From UBA6244 sp965140775 (lineage in GTDB: Bacteria > Bacteroidota > Bacteroidia > Bacteroidales > F082), in assembly GCA_965140775.1 (NCBI GenBank), contig OZ223471.1, positions 806,001 to 870,000 of the forward strand: a stretch of DNA of 64,000 nt, given 5' to 3'. Shown one piece after another: positions 35,129-43,710 of the stretch. A model generated the notes under the pieces. It saw nothing but the letters and a program-made list of their open reading frames with translations. It ran no database searches and was not told the origin of the DNA. The first letter of the stretch is position 1. Each line of letters starts with the position of its first letter. Position numbers and translations under genes: made by a program.

Positions 35129-36022
35129 CTATACTTTTTCTGCGATGCGTAATTTGGCACTGCGTGCACGCGGATTGAGTTCAATTTCCTGTTCGGAGGG
35201 TACCAATGGCCTTCCGGTGATGTTTTTTACGTCCACCAACACATTGCCATAAAAATCTTTTTCCAGGGTGCCTTCAAAATTCCCCGACTTAAAGAAGTTC
35301 TTTACCAACCTGTCTTCCAGCGAATGGTAAGAGATTACCACGAATCTTCCACCGGGCCTCAGCGATTTCATGCCGTCTTCCAAAAGTGTTTTCAAAGCCG
35401 TCAACTCATCGTTCACCTCAATGCGAAGGGCTTGAAATACCATGGCCAGGTATTTGTTGAGTTTGTGAGCCGGGAAAAATGACTTGACTGCATTGATCAG
35501 ATCGCCGGTGGTGGTAATGGGTTTAACTTCTCTGGCTTTGATGATTCCGCGGGCTACGTGATAGGCGTTTTTCAGTTCGCCGTATTCTTTGAGAATGTGC
35601 AGGAGTTGCCTTTCGGAATATTCGTTCACCACCACCTCAGCACTGTTGACGTTACTTTGATTCATGCGCATATCGAGTGGGGCATCAAAACGGGTGGAAA
35701 ATCCACGTTCGGCTTCGTCGAACTGATGCGATGATACCCCCAGATCGGCCAGGATGCCGTCCACTTCAGCAGCTTCGTGAAGTTTGAGAAAGTTGGTGAG
35801 GTAGGTAAAATTGTAGTTTACCAACGTAAAACGCGGATCGTTGATCACGTTGTTTTTGGCGTCGGGATCCTGATCAAATCCGATCAACCTGCCGGAAGTC
35901 AGTCGAGCCATGATTTCACGGGAGTGACCACCTCCGCCAAAGGTCACATCAACATAAATTCCGGTGGGAATAATGTTCAGGCCTTCAATGCTTTCTTTTA
36001 ATAATACCGGATTGTGATACAT
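35129..36022 (-). CDS. rsmH: 16S rRNA (cytosine(1402)-N4)-methyltransferase
   Basis: RsmH (MraW) methylates N4 of C1402 in 16S rRNA at the P site, using S-adenosylmethionine. The 297 residues carry the SAM motif VDVTFGGGGHSREI (near 24), DLGVSSHQFD (near 93) and the C-terminal NPRARSAKLRIAEKV. It is second in the dcw cluster, 8 bp after mraZ, the standard position. Confidence 0.97.
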   Translation of the reverse strand: MYHNPVLLKESIEGLNIIPTGIYVDVTFGGGGHSREIMARLTSGRLIGFDQDPDAKNNVINDPRFTLVNYNFTYLTNFLKLHEAAEVDGILADLGVSSHQFDEAERGFSTRFDAPLDMRMNQSNVNSAEVVVNEYSERQLLHILKEYGELKNAYHVARGIIKAREVKPITTTGDLINAVKSFFPAHKLNKYLAMVFQALRIEVNDELTALKTLLEDGMKSLRPGGRFVVISYHSLEDRLVKNFFKSGNFEGTLEKDFYGNVLVDVKNITGRPLVPSEQEIELNPRARSAKLRIAEKV

Positions 36023-36030
36023 GTGTTGTA

Positions 36031-36489
36031 TTAATCAGTTTCTAACTCTCCCATCACCTCTTCTGCCAAATCAGCAAAATCATCCGGGTCGTAATCCATG
36101 GCCTTTTCATAGGCGTCTTTATCCCAGATCTCGATGCGGTTTACAACTGATGTAAGTACAACTTCTTTAGTCATGCCTCCGTATTTCATCAAGTCTTTGG
36201 GAATGAGCATCCTGCCCGTTCCGTCCAACTCCAGAGGTTTTACACCGGCCATAAACTTTGTTACGAATTCCGCGTTTTTCTTTTTGAACATATTGAGTTT
36301 GCTCACCAGGGCGGTTTCTTCCTGCCAATGGCTCAACGGAAACAATTCGAGACATTTTTTGAAAATGCTGCGCTTGATGACAAAACCTGCCGAAACAGCT
36401 TCTCCCATCTGCGTTTTGAACTGCACAGGAAACATTAATCGTCCCTTTGCGTCCAGTTTGCACTCGTATGTCCCTAGTATATTGATCAT
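36031..36489 (-). CDS. mraZ: Transcriptional regulator MraZ
   Basis: MraZ is an AbrB-like DNA-binding protein that controls the dcw operon it heads. The 152 residues hold two tandem swapped-hairpin domains: GTYECKLDAKGRLMFPVQFK (near 5) and GVKPLELDGTGRMLIPKDLMKYG (near 85). In other bacteria it binds short direct repeats in its own promoter, and a matching array lies just upstream here (36526-36563), which supports autoregulation. Confidence 0.96.
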   Translation of the reverse strand: MINILGTYECKLDAKGRLMFPVQFKTQMGEAVSAGFVIKRSIFKKCLELFPLSHWQEETALVSKLNMFKKKNAEFVTKFMAGVKPLELDGTGRMLIPKDLMKYGGMTKEVVLTSVVNRIEIWDKDAYEKAMDYDPDDFADLAEEVMGELETD

Positions 36490-36525
36490 TAAAAACGAAG
36501 AATTATGGTGTAAAAATACTAACTA

Positions 36526-36563
36526 TTTACCACAATTAGACATAATTTACCACCTTTTACCAC
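36526..36563 (-). promoter_or_regulatory. Putative MraZ operator (10-bp-phased repeats)
   Basis: On the minus strand GTGGTAAA occurs three times. On the plus strand the CCAC cores are at 36530-36533, 36550-36553 and 36560-36563, spaced 20 and 10 bp. The missing position (36540-36543) holds a degenerate ATGT. The exact helical phasing and location upstream of mraZ fit known MraZ sites, which are tandem GTG/TGGG-containing repeats about 10 bp apart. Confidence 0.72.
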
Positions 36564-36566
36564 TTT

Positions 36567-36822
36567 GTTAAAAAAAAGTTACGTTTTTAACAGAAAATAT
36601 TTTCGATTGTGTTGTTAAAATATTAATTTACAGATATCTAGTTGTTGTGTTGTTTGGCAAATCAAACTTATTAACAACGCGTGACGCCAAAAATTGTTAA
36701 TAACTCACCCTATAATGACTCAAGTGAGCTGCCAATGGGTTGACTAAATGTACCTTCGTTTAATTTTCCGTTGGATTTTCCATTTCTTGTTTTTTTGCCT
36801 GATGTTGCCTACTCAGGTTTCC
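36567..36822. other. AT-rich divergent region mraZ/priA with inverted repeats
   Basis: No gene is seen. GTTAAAAA (36567-36574) pairs with TTTTTAAC (36584-36591). A perfect 10-bp inverted repeat, TTATTAACAA (36668-36677) and TTGTTAATAA (36694-36703), encloses 16 nt. The latter could be a dimer-binding operator or a hairpin. No protein is known to bind it. Confidence 0.5.
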
Positions 36823-36830
36823 TATCTTTG
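36823..36830 (+). promoter_or_regulatory. -7 box of priA
   Basis: TATCTTTG matches TAnnTTTG exactly and ends only 5 nt before the priA ATG at 36836. If transcription starts at the usual distance, the mRNA has almost no leader. Confidence 0.5.
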
Positions 36831-36835
36831 TGGTC

Positions 36836-39316
36836 ATGGAACGCATCACACTTTTTGCCGAAATATTGTTGCCTCTGCCCTTGCCGGGTACCTTTACCTA
36901 TCGGGTTCCCTTCGAGCTCAACGATCAGGTGGCTGTGGGTCAGCGTGTGGCTGTGCAATTGGGCAAACGACGCGTGCTTGCCGGTCTTGTAAAGGAAATT
37001 CACGAGGTGGTGCCAACGGGTTATATTCCTAAATACATCCTGTCCATCCTCGATAACGAGCCCATTGTATTGCCCATTCAGTTTCAGTTTTGGCATTGGA
37101 TTTCGGAATATTACATGAGTACGGAAGGAGAGGTGATGGCAGCAGCTTTGCCCACCGTTTTTAAGTTGGCCGGCGAATCGAAAGTGATGTTGCATCCGGG
37201 TTTTGTACCCGACCAACAATCGTTGAGCAATGCCGAATTTTATATTACCGAGGCCTTGTTGCAAAAGAAAAAGCTAACCATTGCCGAATTGACCAACATG
37301 GCCGGGATTGCCAAAATATTGCCTGTGCTCAAGACCATGATCGAAAATCATTTGATTGTGGTGGAAGAGGAATTAATGGATACCTACAAGGCGAAAACCG
37401 AAAAAATGGTTGTCCTCACCCCCTGGGCACAAAAGGATGAAAACCTCCAACAAACAATGGATGATTTGGGCAAGCGGGCACATAAACAGTTGGAAGTGCT
37501 CATGGCCTACATTGGTCTGGCTGGCTTCCCGCTGGAGGCTTGTTCGGGAATTGCACAGAAGGATTTGCTTGCCAAAGCGGGTGCTTCTTCGGCCATTCTT
37601 AAACCCTTGGTTGACAAAGGGGTGCTGCTGATTGAGGAACGCGAAATAAGCCGTATCGAAAGGGTAGGTTCGGCCTCGGAGCCCATGGTGCAGCTAAGCG
37701 ATCATCAGCAATTGGCTTTTGATGGTATCATCCGCCAATTTGAGCAAAAGGATGTGGTTTTGTTGCATGGCGTTACCTCCGGAGGCAAAACCGAGGTGTA
37801 TATCCGGTTGATGGAACGCGCTTTGAAAGAGGGTACACAGGTATTGTACCTGTTGCCTGAAATTGCACTTACCGGTCAGATTATCACCCGGCTTCAACGG
37901 TATTTTGGCGATCAGGTTGGGGTGTATCACTCCAGATATGGTAAAAATGAGCGGGCTGAGGTATGGCTGGGATTGTGTGACACTCAAACCAGGTCGCAAC
38001 CACGCATTATCCTGGGTCCCAGGTCGGCCATGTTTCTTCCTTTCAGCAATCTGGGATTAATCATTGTGGATGAAGAACACGATGCCAGCTACAAACAGTT
38101 TGATCCGGCACCCCGATACAACGCACGCGATGCTGCCATTTACCTTGCGGCGCTGCATGGTGCCAAGGTGGTACTCGGCTCGGCTACTCCTTCGGTGGAA
38201 TCCTACTACAATGCCATGCAGGGAAAGTATGGTTTGGCCACACTCACCGAACGTTTTGGTGGTATTAAAATGCCTGAAATAGTGGTGGTTGACATGAGGG
38301 ACCAAACCAAACGCCGGCTTATTCGTTCGCATTTTTCATCGGTATTGCTCCAGGAGATTTCCCTGGCACTCGAGAACAAAAAGCAGGCGATTCTGTTTCA
38401 AAACCGTCGTGGATTTTCATTGCGTATCGAGTGCGATTCGTGTCATTATGTGCCCGAATGTAAACATTGTGATGTTACGCTTACCTATCATAAAAGGAGT
38501 GAACTGCTTAAATGTCATATCTGCGGTTATTCAACTACAGTTCCCGCAGTTTGTCCTGACTGCGGCAATACCGGATTGAAAATGAAAGGGTTTGGCACTG
38601 AGAAAGTGGAGGAAGAATTGTCCATTTTATTGCCAAAAGCCAAAATCGATCGCATGGATTTCGACACCACACGAACCAAAAACAGTTTTCAAAAAATTCT
38701 TCTCCGATTTGAAGCTGGCGAAACCGACATCCTTACCGGTACGCAGATGGTTACCAAGGGATTGGATTTTGATCATGTGCATGTGGTGGGTATTTTAAGT
38801 GCCGATGGCATGTTGAGTTATCCCGATTTTCGTGCCCACGAAAGAAGCTATCAACTTATGGCACAGGTAAGTGGGCGTGCCGGAAGAAAGGACCGTCAGG
38901 GCAAAGTAATTATCCAAACCTGGAAACCCCAACATCCGGTTATTCGTTTGGTGGTCCAAAATGATTATGAAGCCATGTTTGAGACGCAACTGGCCGAGCG
39001 TCAACAATTTCAATACCCTCCTTTCTATCGGTTGATTGTGGTGCGGCTCAAACATAAAAATCCTGACTTGCTCAATCGTGCAGCATCCTCTCTGGCCATC
39101 GATTTGCGCAGCAAATTTGGCAGAGAAGTGTATGGCCCCGAATACCCTTTGGTTTCAAGGGTTCGGAATTTTTACATCAAACAAATACTTATTAAGTTTG
39201 CCCGTAACATCAATAGTTACCGGATGAAGCAAGAAATAGTTGCTTCCGTGGATATTTTCCGCAACGACAAAAACTTCCGCCCCGTTGTGATTCAATTTGA
39301 TGTGGATCCGCAATAA
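36836..39316 (+). CDS. priA: Primosomal helicase PriA
   Basis: PriA is a 3'-5' DNA helicase that reloads the replisome at stalled forks. The 826 residues include an N-terminal DNA-binding domain, Walker A in GVTSGGKTEVY, a DEEH box (VDEEHDASYKQ), and a zinc-binding insert with four CxxC pairs (CDSC, CKHC, CHIC, CPDC, about 540-590). Then come helicase motifs such as TGTQMVTKGLDFDHV and QVSGRAGRKDRQG. The frame opens 6 bp earlier at a GTG, but ATG at 36836 gives the normal MERITLFAEI start. It is divergent from the dcw cluster. Confidence 0.95.
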   Translation: MERITLFAEILLPLPLPGTFTYRVPFELNDQVAVGQRVAVQLGKRRVLAGLVKEIHEVVPTGYIPKYILSILDNEPIVLPIQFQFWHWISEYYMSTEGEVMAAALPTVFKLAGESKVMLHPGFVPDQQSLSNAEFYITEALLQKKKLTIAELTNMAGIAKILPVLKTMIENHLIVVEEELMDTYKAKTEKMVVLTPWAQKDENLQQTMDDLGKRAHKQLEVLMAYIGLAGFPLEACSGIAQKDLLAKAGASSAILKPLVDKGVLLIEEREISRIERVGSASEPMVQLSDHQQLAFDGIIRQFEQKDVVLLHGVTSGGKTEVYIRLMERALKEGTQVLYLLPEIALTGQIITRLQRYFGDQVGVYHSRYGKNERAEVWLGLCDTQTRSQPRIILGPRSAMFLPFSNLGLIIVDEEHDASYKQFDPAPRYNARDAAIYLAALHGAKVVLGSATPSVESYYNAMQGKYGLATLTERFGGIKMPEIVVVDMRDQTKRRLIRSHFSSVLLQEISLALENKKQAILFQNRRGFSLRIECDSCHYVPECKHCDVTLTYHKRSELLKCHICGYSTTVPAVCPDCGNTGLKMKGFGTEKVEEELSILLPKAKIDRMDFDTTRTKNSFQKILLRFEAGETDILTGTQMVTKGLDFDHVHVVGILSADGMLSYPDFRAHERSYQLMAQVSGRAGRKDRQGKVIIQTWKPQHPVIRLVVQNDYEAMFETQLAERQQFQYPPFYRLIVVRLKHKNPDLLNRAASSLAIDLRSKFGREVYGPEYPLVSRVRNFYIKQILIKFARNINSYRMKQEIVASVDIFRNDKNFRPVVIQFDVDPQ

Positions 39317-39328
39317 GCCCACCATGGT

Positions 39329-39373
39329 AAAAAAAATACCACCAACTGAGAATTTGTTCCCCGTCGGTGGTAT
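39329..39373 (-). terminator. Terminator of the Omp28-like gene
   Basis: ATACCACC (39336-39343) pairs with GGTGGTAT (39366-39373) with further partial pairing inside. On the minus strand the hairpin is followed by a T run (complement of 39329-39336). Confidence 0.65.
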
Positions 39374-39395
39374 GGCATATGAGCATTAAAACGTA

Positions 39396-41123
39396 CTACT
39401 GACCAACAACAATCTTTTTGGTAACAGTTTGGTTATTCATTTCAATTTTAACAAAATAGAGACCGTTCTCCAACGATTCAACATTCATGTCAATGCTGTG
39501 GTTTCCACCTTTCAGCGTTCCGTTGTACACTTGATCAACCTGACGTCCGAGCATATCGAACAAAGTAATGTTAGCTGTACCATAGCTATTGTTGCTAAAG
39601 TTGATGTGCGCAGTTTTGGTTGCAGGGTTGGGGAAGATTTCCACCGATTCGAGTGAGGTGTTTTCGTCAACTCCCACTTGCGAATCGTAGGCCAAACCTG
39701 TAGTAACCATGTCGGTAAAGGCCGGACCAGTCCAAAGCACATTGGTAGCTTCATCGGTAATGATATAAAAACCACCATCTAGCCCGGTTCCCGAAGCGTC
39801 GTTCAGGGTTAGGGTATAACAGCCATCTGAGGGAAAAGTAAAGGGTTCCAAATGGAGTCCGCTGTTTGGATAAGGGCCTCCCGAAGCAATGGCGTTTCCA
39901 TCACCATCGGTAATACTCCAGGTAATATCCTGTGGATCGCCCAGGGTTTGAACACCAAAATATCCGGTTTTAGGATAATATTGCGATTGGGTGAAGTTGG
40001 TGTTAAAGTTGTCATTTTGTGGGAGTTCGTCCGTTTGACCGTCAGGTTGTTCACACGTAATGTTTAAGGTGTTGTTGTCGGTAACGTCGAAAGTAATTTC
40101 GGGTAGGGTAACCATGGCAGTTTCATTCTGCGCCAGCGAGCCGGTCCATTCGTAGGTGGCCATATCGCCTCCGTTTACTTCATAATTGAAGTTGAGAGAA
40201 GTAAGTTCCATTACCCCGTAGTTTTTGATTTCTACCACAGGAGACATGGTGCCTTCGCAAGCATTTTGGGGATAATAGGCCGTCAGAATGGCTGCATCGT
40301 AATCGTTGGATTCCATGGTAGTGATGTTGCCCATGATTCCGCTGATAACTTCCTGATGGCTTTCGGTTACAAAAGCTACGATGTCGAGGTTTTCGAGTTC
40401 AACCAACACATCGTTGTAATCTTCCGGAATTTCGTAAGCAAAGGTTTTTGAGAACAACGATCCTTCGGTAGTTTGGCTGATTTCAACACCCCACTGACCG
40501 GTAAGCAAATGGCGCAACATATGTTTGTGGTCGTAGTTGTTTCCGGCACCGCCATTTGTTTGAGGTCCGTAAACATGGTTTTGCAAAAGAGCCACATTCA
40601 AGAAATTGGATGATTCGGGGCTGTCGCCTGTGTAGTAAACTTCCACTTGCACAACCAGTTGGCGGGTGGAGGTCACAATAATGGCTTCTACACCTACATT
40701 GAGATAGCTGGGTTCGGCCAATATCTGATTGGAGGCTGATGACCAGTAATTTCGGCTCATGGCTGTTCCGCTACCCTGCGACCAGTTGGAAAACAGGTGG
40801 CGGTTTACTGTACCGGCGGGGTATCCCACCAACCCTGATTGACCTGCAATGGCGTTTCCCCAAGGGGTGCGGTAATCAGGTTCAGAACCCGAAGGTACGG
40901 CGTAACTTCCCTGATGGATGTTGATGAGAATAACATCGTCGGGATGGGCGTCGTAAATGGCTTGGGCTATGGCATGTCCGTCAGGACAAAAGCCACAATG
41001 AATGCCGGTAAATTCTTCAAGAACAACGTTTTTGTTCTCGGGGTCGGTTCCAACAATGGTTTGTGCGAAGGAGGTGGCAGAAACCATCAGAATGGCTAAA
41101 AATAAGGTAATTCCTTTTTTCAT
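39396..41123 (-). CDS. Omp28-like secreted protein with T9SS sorting domain
   Basis: A 575-residue exported protein. The signal peptide MKKGITLFLAILMVSATSFA precedes Gln. Residues about 30-230 match the Omp28-related family, with a thioredoxin-like redox motif in EEFTGIHCGFCPDG (CGFC near residue 43) and GYPAGTVNRHLF later. The middle is beta-rich. The C-terminal ~80 residues form a T9SS type A sorting domain (VEIFPNPATKTAHINF ... ENGLYFVKIEMNNQTVTKKIVVGQ). Whether the CxxC pair is redox-active on the cell surface is not known. Convergent with priA and divergent from the next small T9SS gene. Confidence 0.85.
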   Translation of the reverse strand: MKKGITLFLAILMVSATSFAQTIVGTDPENKNVVLEEFTGIHCGFCPDGHAIAQAIYDAHPDDVILINIHQGSYAVPSGSEPDYRTPWGNAIAGQSGLVGYPAGTVNRHLFSNWSQGSGTAMSRNYWSSASNQILAEPSYLNVGVEAIIVTSTRQLVVQVEVYYTGDSPESSNFLNVALLQNHVYGPQTNGGAGNNYDHKHMLRHLLTGQWGVEISQTTEGSLFSKTFAYEIPEDYNDVLVELENLDIVAFVTESHQEVISGIMGNITTMESNDYDAAILTAYYPQNACEGTMSPVVEIKNYGVMELTSLNFNYEVNGGDMATYEWTGSLAQNETAMVTLPEITFDVTDNNTLNITCEQPDGQTDELPQNDNFNTNFTQSQYYPKTGYFGVQTLGDPQDITWSITDGDGNAIASGGPYPNSGLHLEPFTFPSDGCYTLTLNDASGTGLDGGFYIITDEATNVLWTGPAFTDMVTTGLAYDSQVGVDENTSLESVEIFPNPATKTAHINFSNNSYGTANITLFDMLGRQVDQVYNGTLKGGNHSIDMNVESLENGLYFVKIEMNNQTVTKKIVVGQ

Positions 41124-41435
41124 CGTATTTAAAATTAGTTAGTATTCAATTGGTTGCAGCAAAATTAACTGATCCGCCAAGCGTTTCAGTTATTTTGTAT
41201 TTTTGTGGACTGATACATCTAACTGCAAAGGTATGACAACATTGGCTATTGAATGGTTGTTTTTACCGAAAAATGATATTTAACATTAAAAGAGGTGTAA
41301 TCGCCTGTTTTTGTCATTTGTGCGCAACCTTTGCAGGTGCTTTGTTGTCAAATATCCGAACCTGAAAATTCGTTATTGTATTGTTTGGGTTTTGGTATAA
41401 TCTTTGTTGTTAAAATGTTAAATAAATTTTAGATA
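41124..41435. other. Divergent intergenic region between two T9SS cargo genes
   Basis: This 312-bp stretch has no gene. On the minus strand TAATTTTG (complement of 41160-41167) is a plausible -7 box for the Omp28-like gene. On the plus strand TATTTTTG occurs at 41198-41205, far from the next gene, and a better placed promoter lies at 41375-41406. Confidence 0.5.
41375..41406 (+). promoter_or_regulatory. Promoter of the small T9SS cargo gene
   Basis: ATTG (41375-41378) and AATCTTTG (41399-41406, one mismatch to TAnnTTTG) are separated by 20 nt. The gene begins 29 nt later. Confidence 0.5.
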
Positions 41436-42161
41436 ATGATGAAAAAACTACTACTTTCTTTTATTATGTTTATCGCCACGGTGTTATATGTTAACGCCCA
41501 ATCTTTTCAGTTATCCTGGAATGATGAAATACTCGGCGACACAGTTATTTTTCACGGAAGTGCAGATACCTTGATGGTGTTCAATCCTATATTTACCAAC
41601 TTACTTGGCGTTGATGCCAATGTGAGGGTGGTTAAAAATGATGTATCGATTGTTGATGGTGCCGAAAATACAATCTGTTGGGGAGCATGTTTTCCTCCCG
41701 GAGTTGACAGCACCGGAGTAACACTTGTTGCTGCAGGGGCTTCAACCGATCGTGATTATTTTCTTGGAGATTATAATGCGCTTGGGCATCCCGGTACTTC
41801 TATTATCCGGTATAAGTTTTATAATGTGGACAATGAGGATCAATACCTTGAGGTCGTAGTAAAATTTGTAGCTGCTCCTAATGCCATTGATGAAAATATG
41901 TTAAGTGGAATAAAGTTTTCTGACATATATCCAAACCCTGCCAATGATTTTGTAACTCTGGATTATAAACTAGTGCCTGGTGTAAAAGGCGGAAGCGTCA
42001 GAATTTCCAACTTGTTGGGTGCGGTGGTAAGCGAAACTGCCATCGACCTTAACAGCAACAGCGTTCGTATGGATGTGAGCAATTTAGAAGGGGGAATTTA
42101 CTTTTATTCAGTGGTGCTCAACGGCGAAATTTTACACAGTAAAAAGTTGATTATAAGATAA
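41436..42161 (+). CDS. Small secreted protein with T9SS sorting domain
   Basis: A 241-residue protein of unknown function. The signal peptide is MMKKLLLSFIMFIATVLYVNA, followed by Gln. The middle (about 22-155) looks like one beta-sandwich domain, with two cysteines in ENTICWGACFPPG that may form a disulfide. The last ~80 residues are a T9SS sorting domain (FSDIYPNPANDFVTL ... EGGIYFYSVVLNGEILHSKKLIIR). Two adjacent ATG codons are possible starts. It is monocistronic, ending in a clear terminator shared with convergent metK. Confidence 0.8.
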   Translation: MMKKLLLSFIMFIATVLYVNAQSFQLSWNDEILGDTVIFHGSADTLMVFNPIFTNLLGVDANVRVVKNDVSIVDGAENTICWGACFPPGVDSTGVTLVAAGASTDRDYFLGDYNALGHPGTSIIRYKFYNVDNEDQYLEVVVKFVAAPNAIDENMLSGIKFSDIYPNPANDFVTLDYKLVPGVKGGSVRISNLLGAVVSETAIDLNSNSVRMDVSNLEGGIYFYSVVLNGEILHSKKLIIR

Positions 42162-42183
42162 TAACACAATTGGGTATTAAATA

Positions 42184-42216
42184 GAAAAAGCCGATCAAAC
42201 TGATCGGCTTTTTTGT
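42184..42216. terminator. Bidirectional terminator between T9SS cargo gene and metK
   Basis: AAGCCGATCA-AAC-TGATCGGCTT is flanked by A residues on the left and six T residues on the right, so it can serve both convergent genes. Confidence 0.88.
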
Positions 42217-42240
42217 TTTAAGGTACCTTTTTGAGTTGAA

Positions 42241-43545
42241 TTACAATTCAAACGCAGCTTTCACCTTATCAATATAATTCAATTTCTCCCAAGGGAAAAA
42301 TGTAACTGTTTTCTTGTACACGTTCAATCCATTTCTGTTTTCCACGAAAGTGGTATCCTTGTCTTGGTAGTACACTTCAATTTCTTTTTCGAAGCTTTCA
42401 CGACCAAAATGACCATAGGAAGCCGTTGGTACAAAAATGGGATTTTTTAGCCCAAAACGGGAAACAATGGCATAAGGACGCATGTCGAAGATGTTTTCGA
42501 GTTTTTTGGAGATGGCACCATCTTTCATGATGTTTCCGTTTTCATCCTTCACTTTGGCCGTTCCGTAGGTGTTCACGTAAAAACCAACAGGTTTGTCCAC
42601 GCCAATGGCGTAGGCCACCTGAACCAGGATTTGGTCGGCAACACCGGCAGCTACCACGTTTTTGGCAATGTGTCGTGCAGCGTAGGCAGCCGAACGGTCA
42701 ACTTTGGAAGCATCTTTTCCTGAGAATGCACCACCGCCGTGTGCGCCATGACCGCCGTAGGTATCCACAATAATTTTTCTTCCGGTGAGTCCGGTATCGC
42801 CGTGAGGGCCGCCGATGACAAATTTACCGGTAGGATTCACCAATAAGCGCATTTGGTCGGTAAACAAATTTTTGATCTTTTCGCTGTATTTGTTTTTTAC
42901 ACGGGGAATAAGAATTTTAGCACAATCTTCTTTGATTTTATTCTGCATTTTTTCTTCGGTGTCGAAGTCGTCGTGCTGGGTAGAAATCACGATGGTATCG
43001 ATGCGAATGGGTGTTCCATTGTCATCGTATTCCAGGGTTACCTGCGATTTGGAGTCGGGGCGGAGGTAGGTCATTTCTTTTCCTTCGCGACGGATATTGG
43101 CCATTTCGAAAAGCAAATCGTGTGCTATTTCCGTGGTGTAGGGCATGAGGTCGTCCATTTCCTTGATGGCAAAACCAAACATCATGCCTTGATCGCCAGC
43201 ACCCTGTTCTTCTTCTTTCTGACGCACAACACCTTGATTGATGTCGGACGATTGTTCATGAAGGGCCGAAAGAACAGAACAAGAATCTGCGTCGAATTGA
43301 TATTCGGCTTTCACGTACCCAATACGGCGAATGGTTTCGCGGGCAACGTGCTGCAAGTCCACATATGCTGAGGTTTTTACTTCACCGGCTATCATGGCCA
43401 AACCGGTGGTTACCAATGTTTCGCAGGCCACTTTGGAGTTTGGATCGTGGCGCAACATTTCGTCTAATACCGCATCTGAAATCTGATCGGATACCTTGTC
43501 GGGATGTCCTTCAGATACAGACTCGGATGTAAAATAATATGACAT
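42241..43545 (-). CDS. metK: S-adenosylmethionine synthetase
   Basis: MetK makes S-adenosylmethionine from methionine and ATP. The 434 residues include SVSEGHPDKVSDQISDAVLD, the Mg/K-binding GAGDQGMMFGFA hexapeptide region (near 125), and GPHGDTGLTGRKIIVDTYGG, GGGAFSGKDASKVDRSAAY. The open frame extends 30 codons upstream to 43635, but the family start MSYYFTSESVSEGHP sets the ATG at 43545. A -7 box TACCTTTG lies upstream on the minus strand (complement of 43676-43683), leaving a ~130-nt leader. Confidence 0.96.
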   Translation of the reverse strand: MSYYFTSESVSEGHPDKVSDQISDAVLDEMLRHDPNSKVACETLVTTGLAMIAGEVKTSAYVDLQHVARETIRRIGYVKAEYQFDADSCSVLSALHEQSSDINQGVVRQKEEEQGAGDQGMMFGFAIKEMDDLMPYTTEIAHDLLFEMANIRREGKEMTYLRPDSKSQVTLEYDDNGTPIRIDTIVISTQHDDFDTEEKMQNKIKEDCAKILIPRVKNKYSEKIKNLFTDQMRLLVNPTGKFVIGGPHGDTGLTGRKIIVDTYGGHGAHGGGAFSGKDASKVDRSAAYAARHIAKNVVAAGVADQILVQVAYAIGVDKPVGFYVNTYGTAKVKDENGNIMKDGAISKKLENIFDMRPYAIVSRFGLKNPIFVPTASYGHFGRESFEKEIEVYYQDKDTTFVENRNGLNVYKKTVTFFPWEKLNYIDKVKAAFEL

Positions 43546-43675
43546 ATAGTTATCAATTAATATGAAACAAAATTTGAAAGGTTCGGGTGATTGGCGGGTA
43601 AATGTTGCTTTAGCATTTTTTTTCCGTGGTTGCAATCAATCAAATCTTTCCACAAACGTTCTTCAAAACGTGCGG

Positions 43676-43683
43676 CAAAGGTA
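43676..43683 (-). promoter_or_regulatory. -7 box of metK
   Basis: CAAAGGTA reads TACCTTTG on the minus strand, an exact TAnnTTTG match. It lies just inside the left end of a repeat region; no clear -33 element is visible. Confidence 0.45.
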
Positions 43684-43710
43684 AGAAAATATTTGTAAAG
43701 TAAAGTGCTA

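Noticed and set aside
43546..43635. 30-codon N-terminal extension of metK
   Set aside because: The family starts at MSYYFTSESVSEGHPDK; the extension has no similarity and would lie in the leader.
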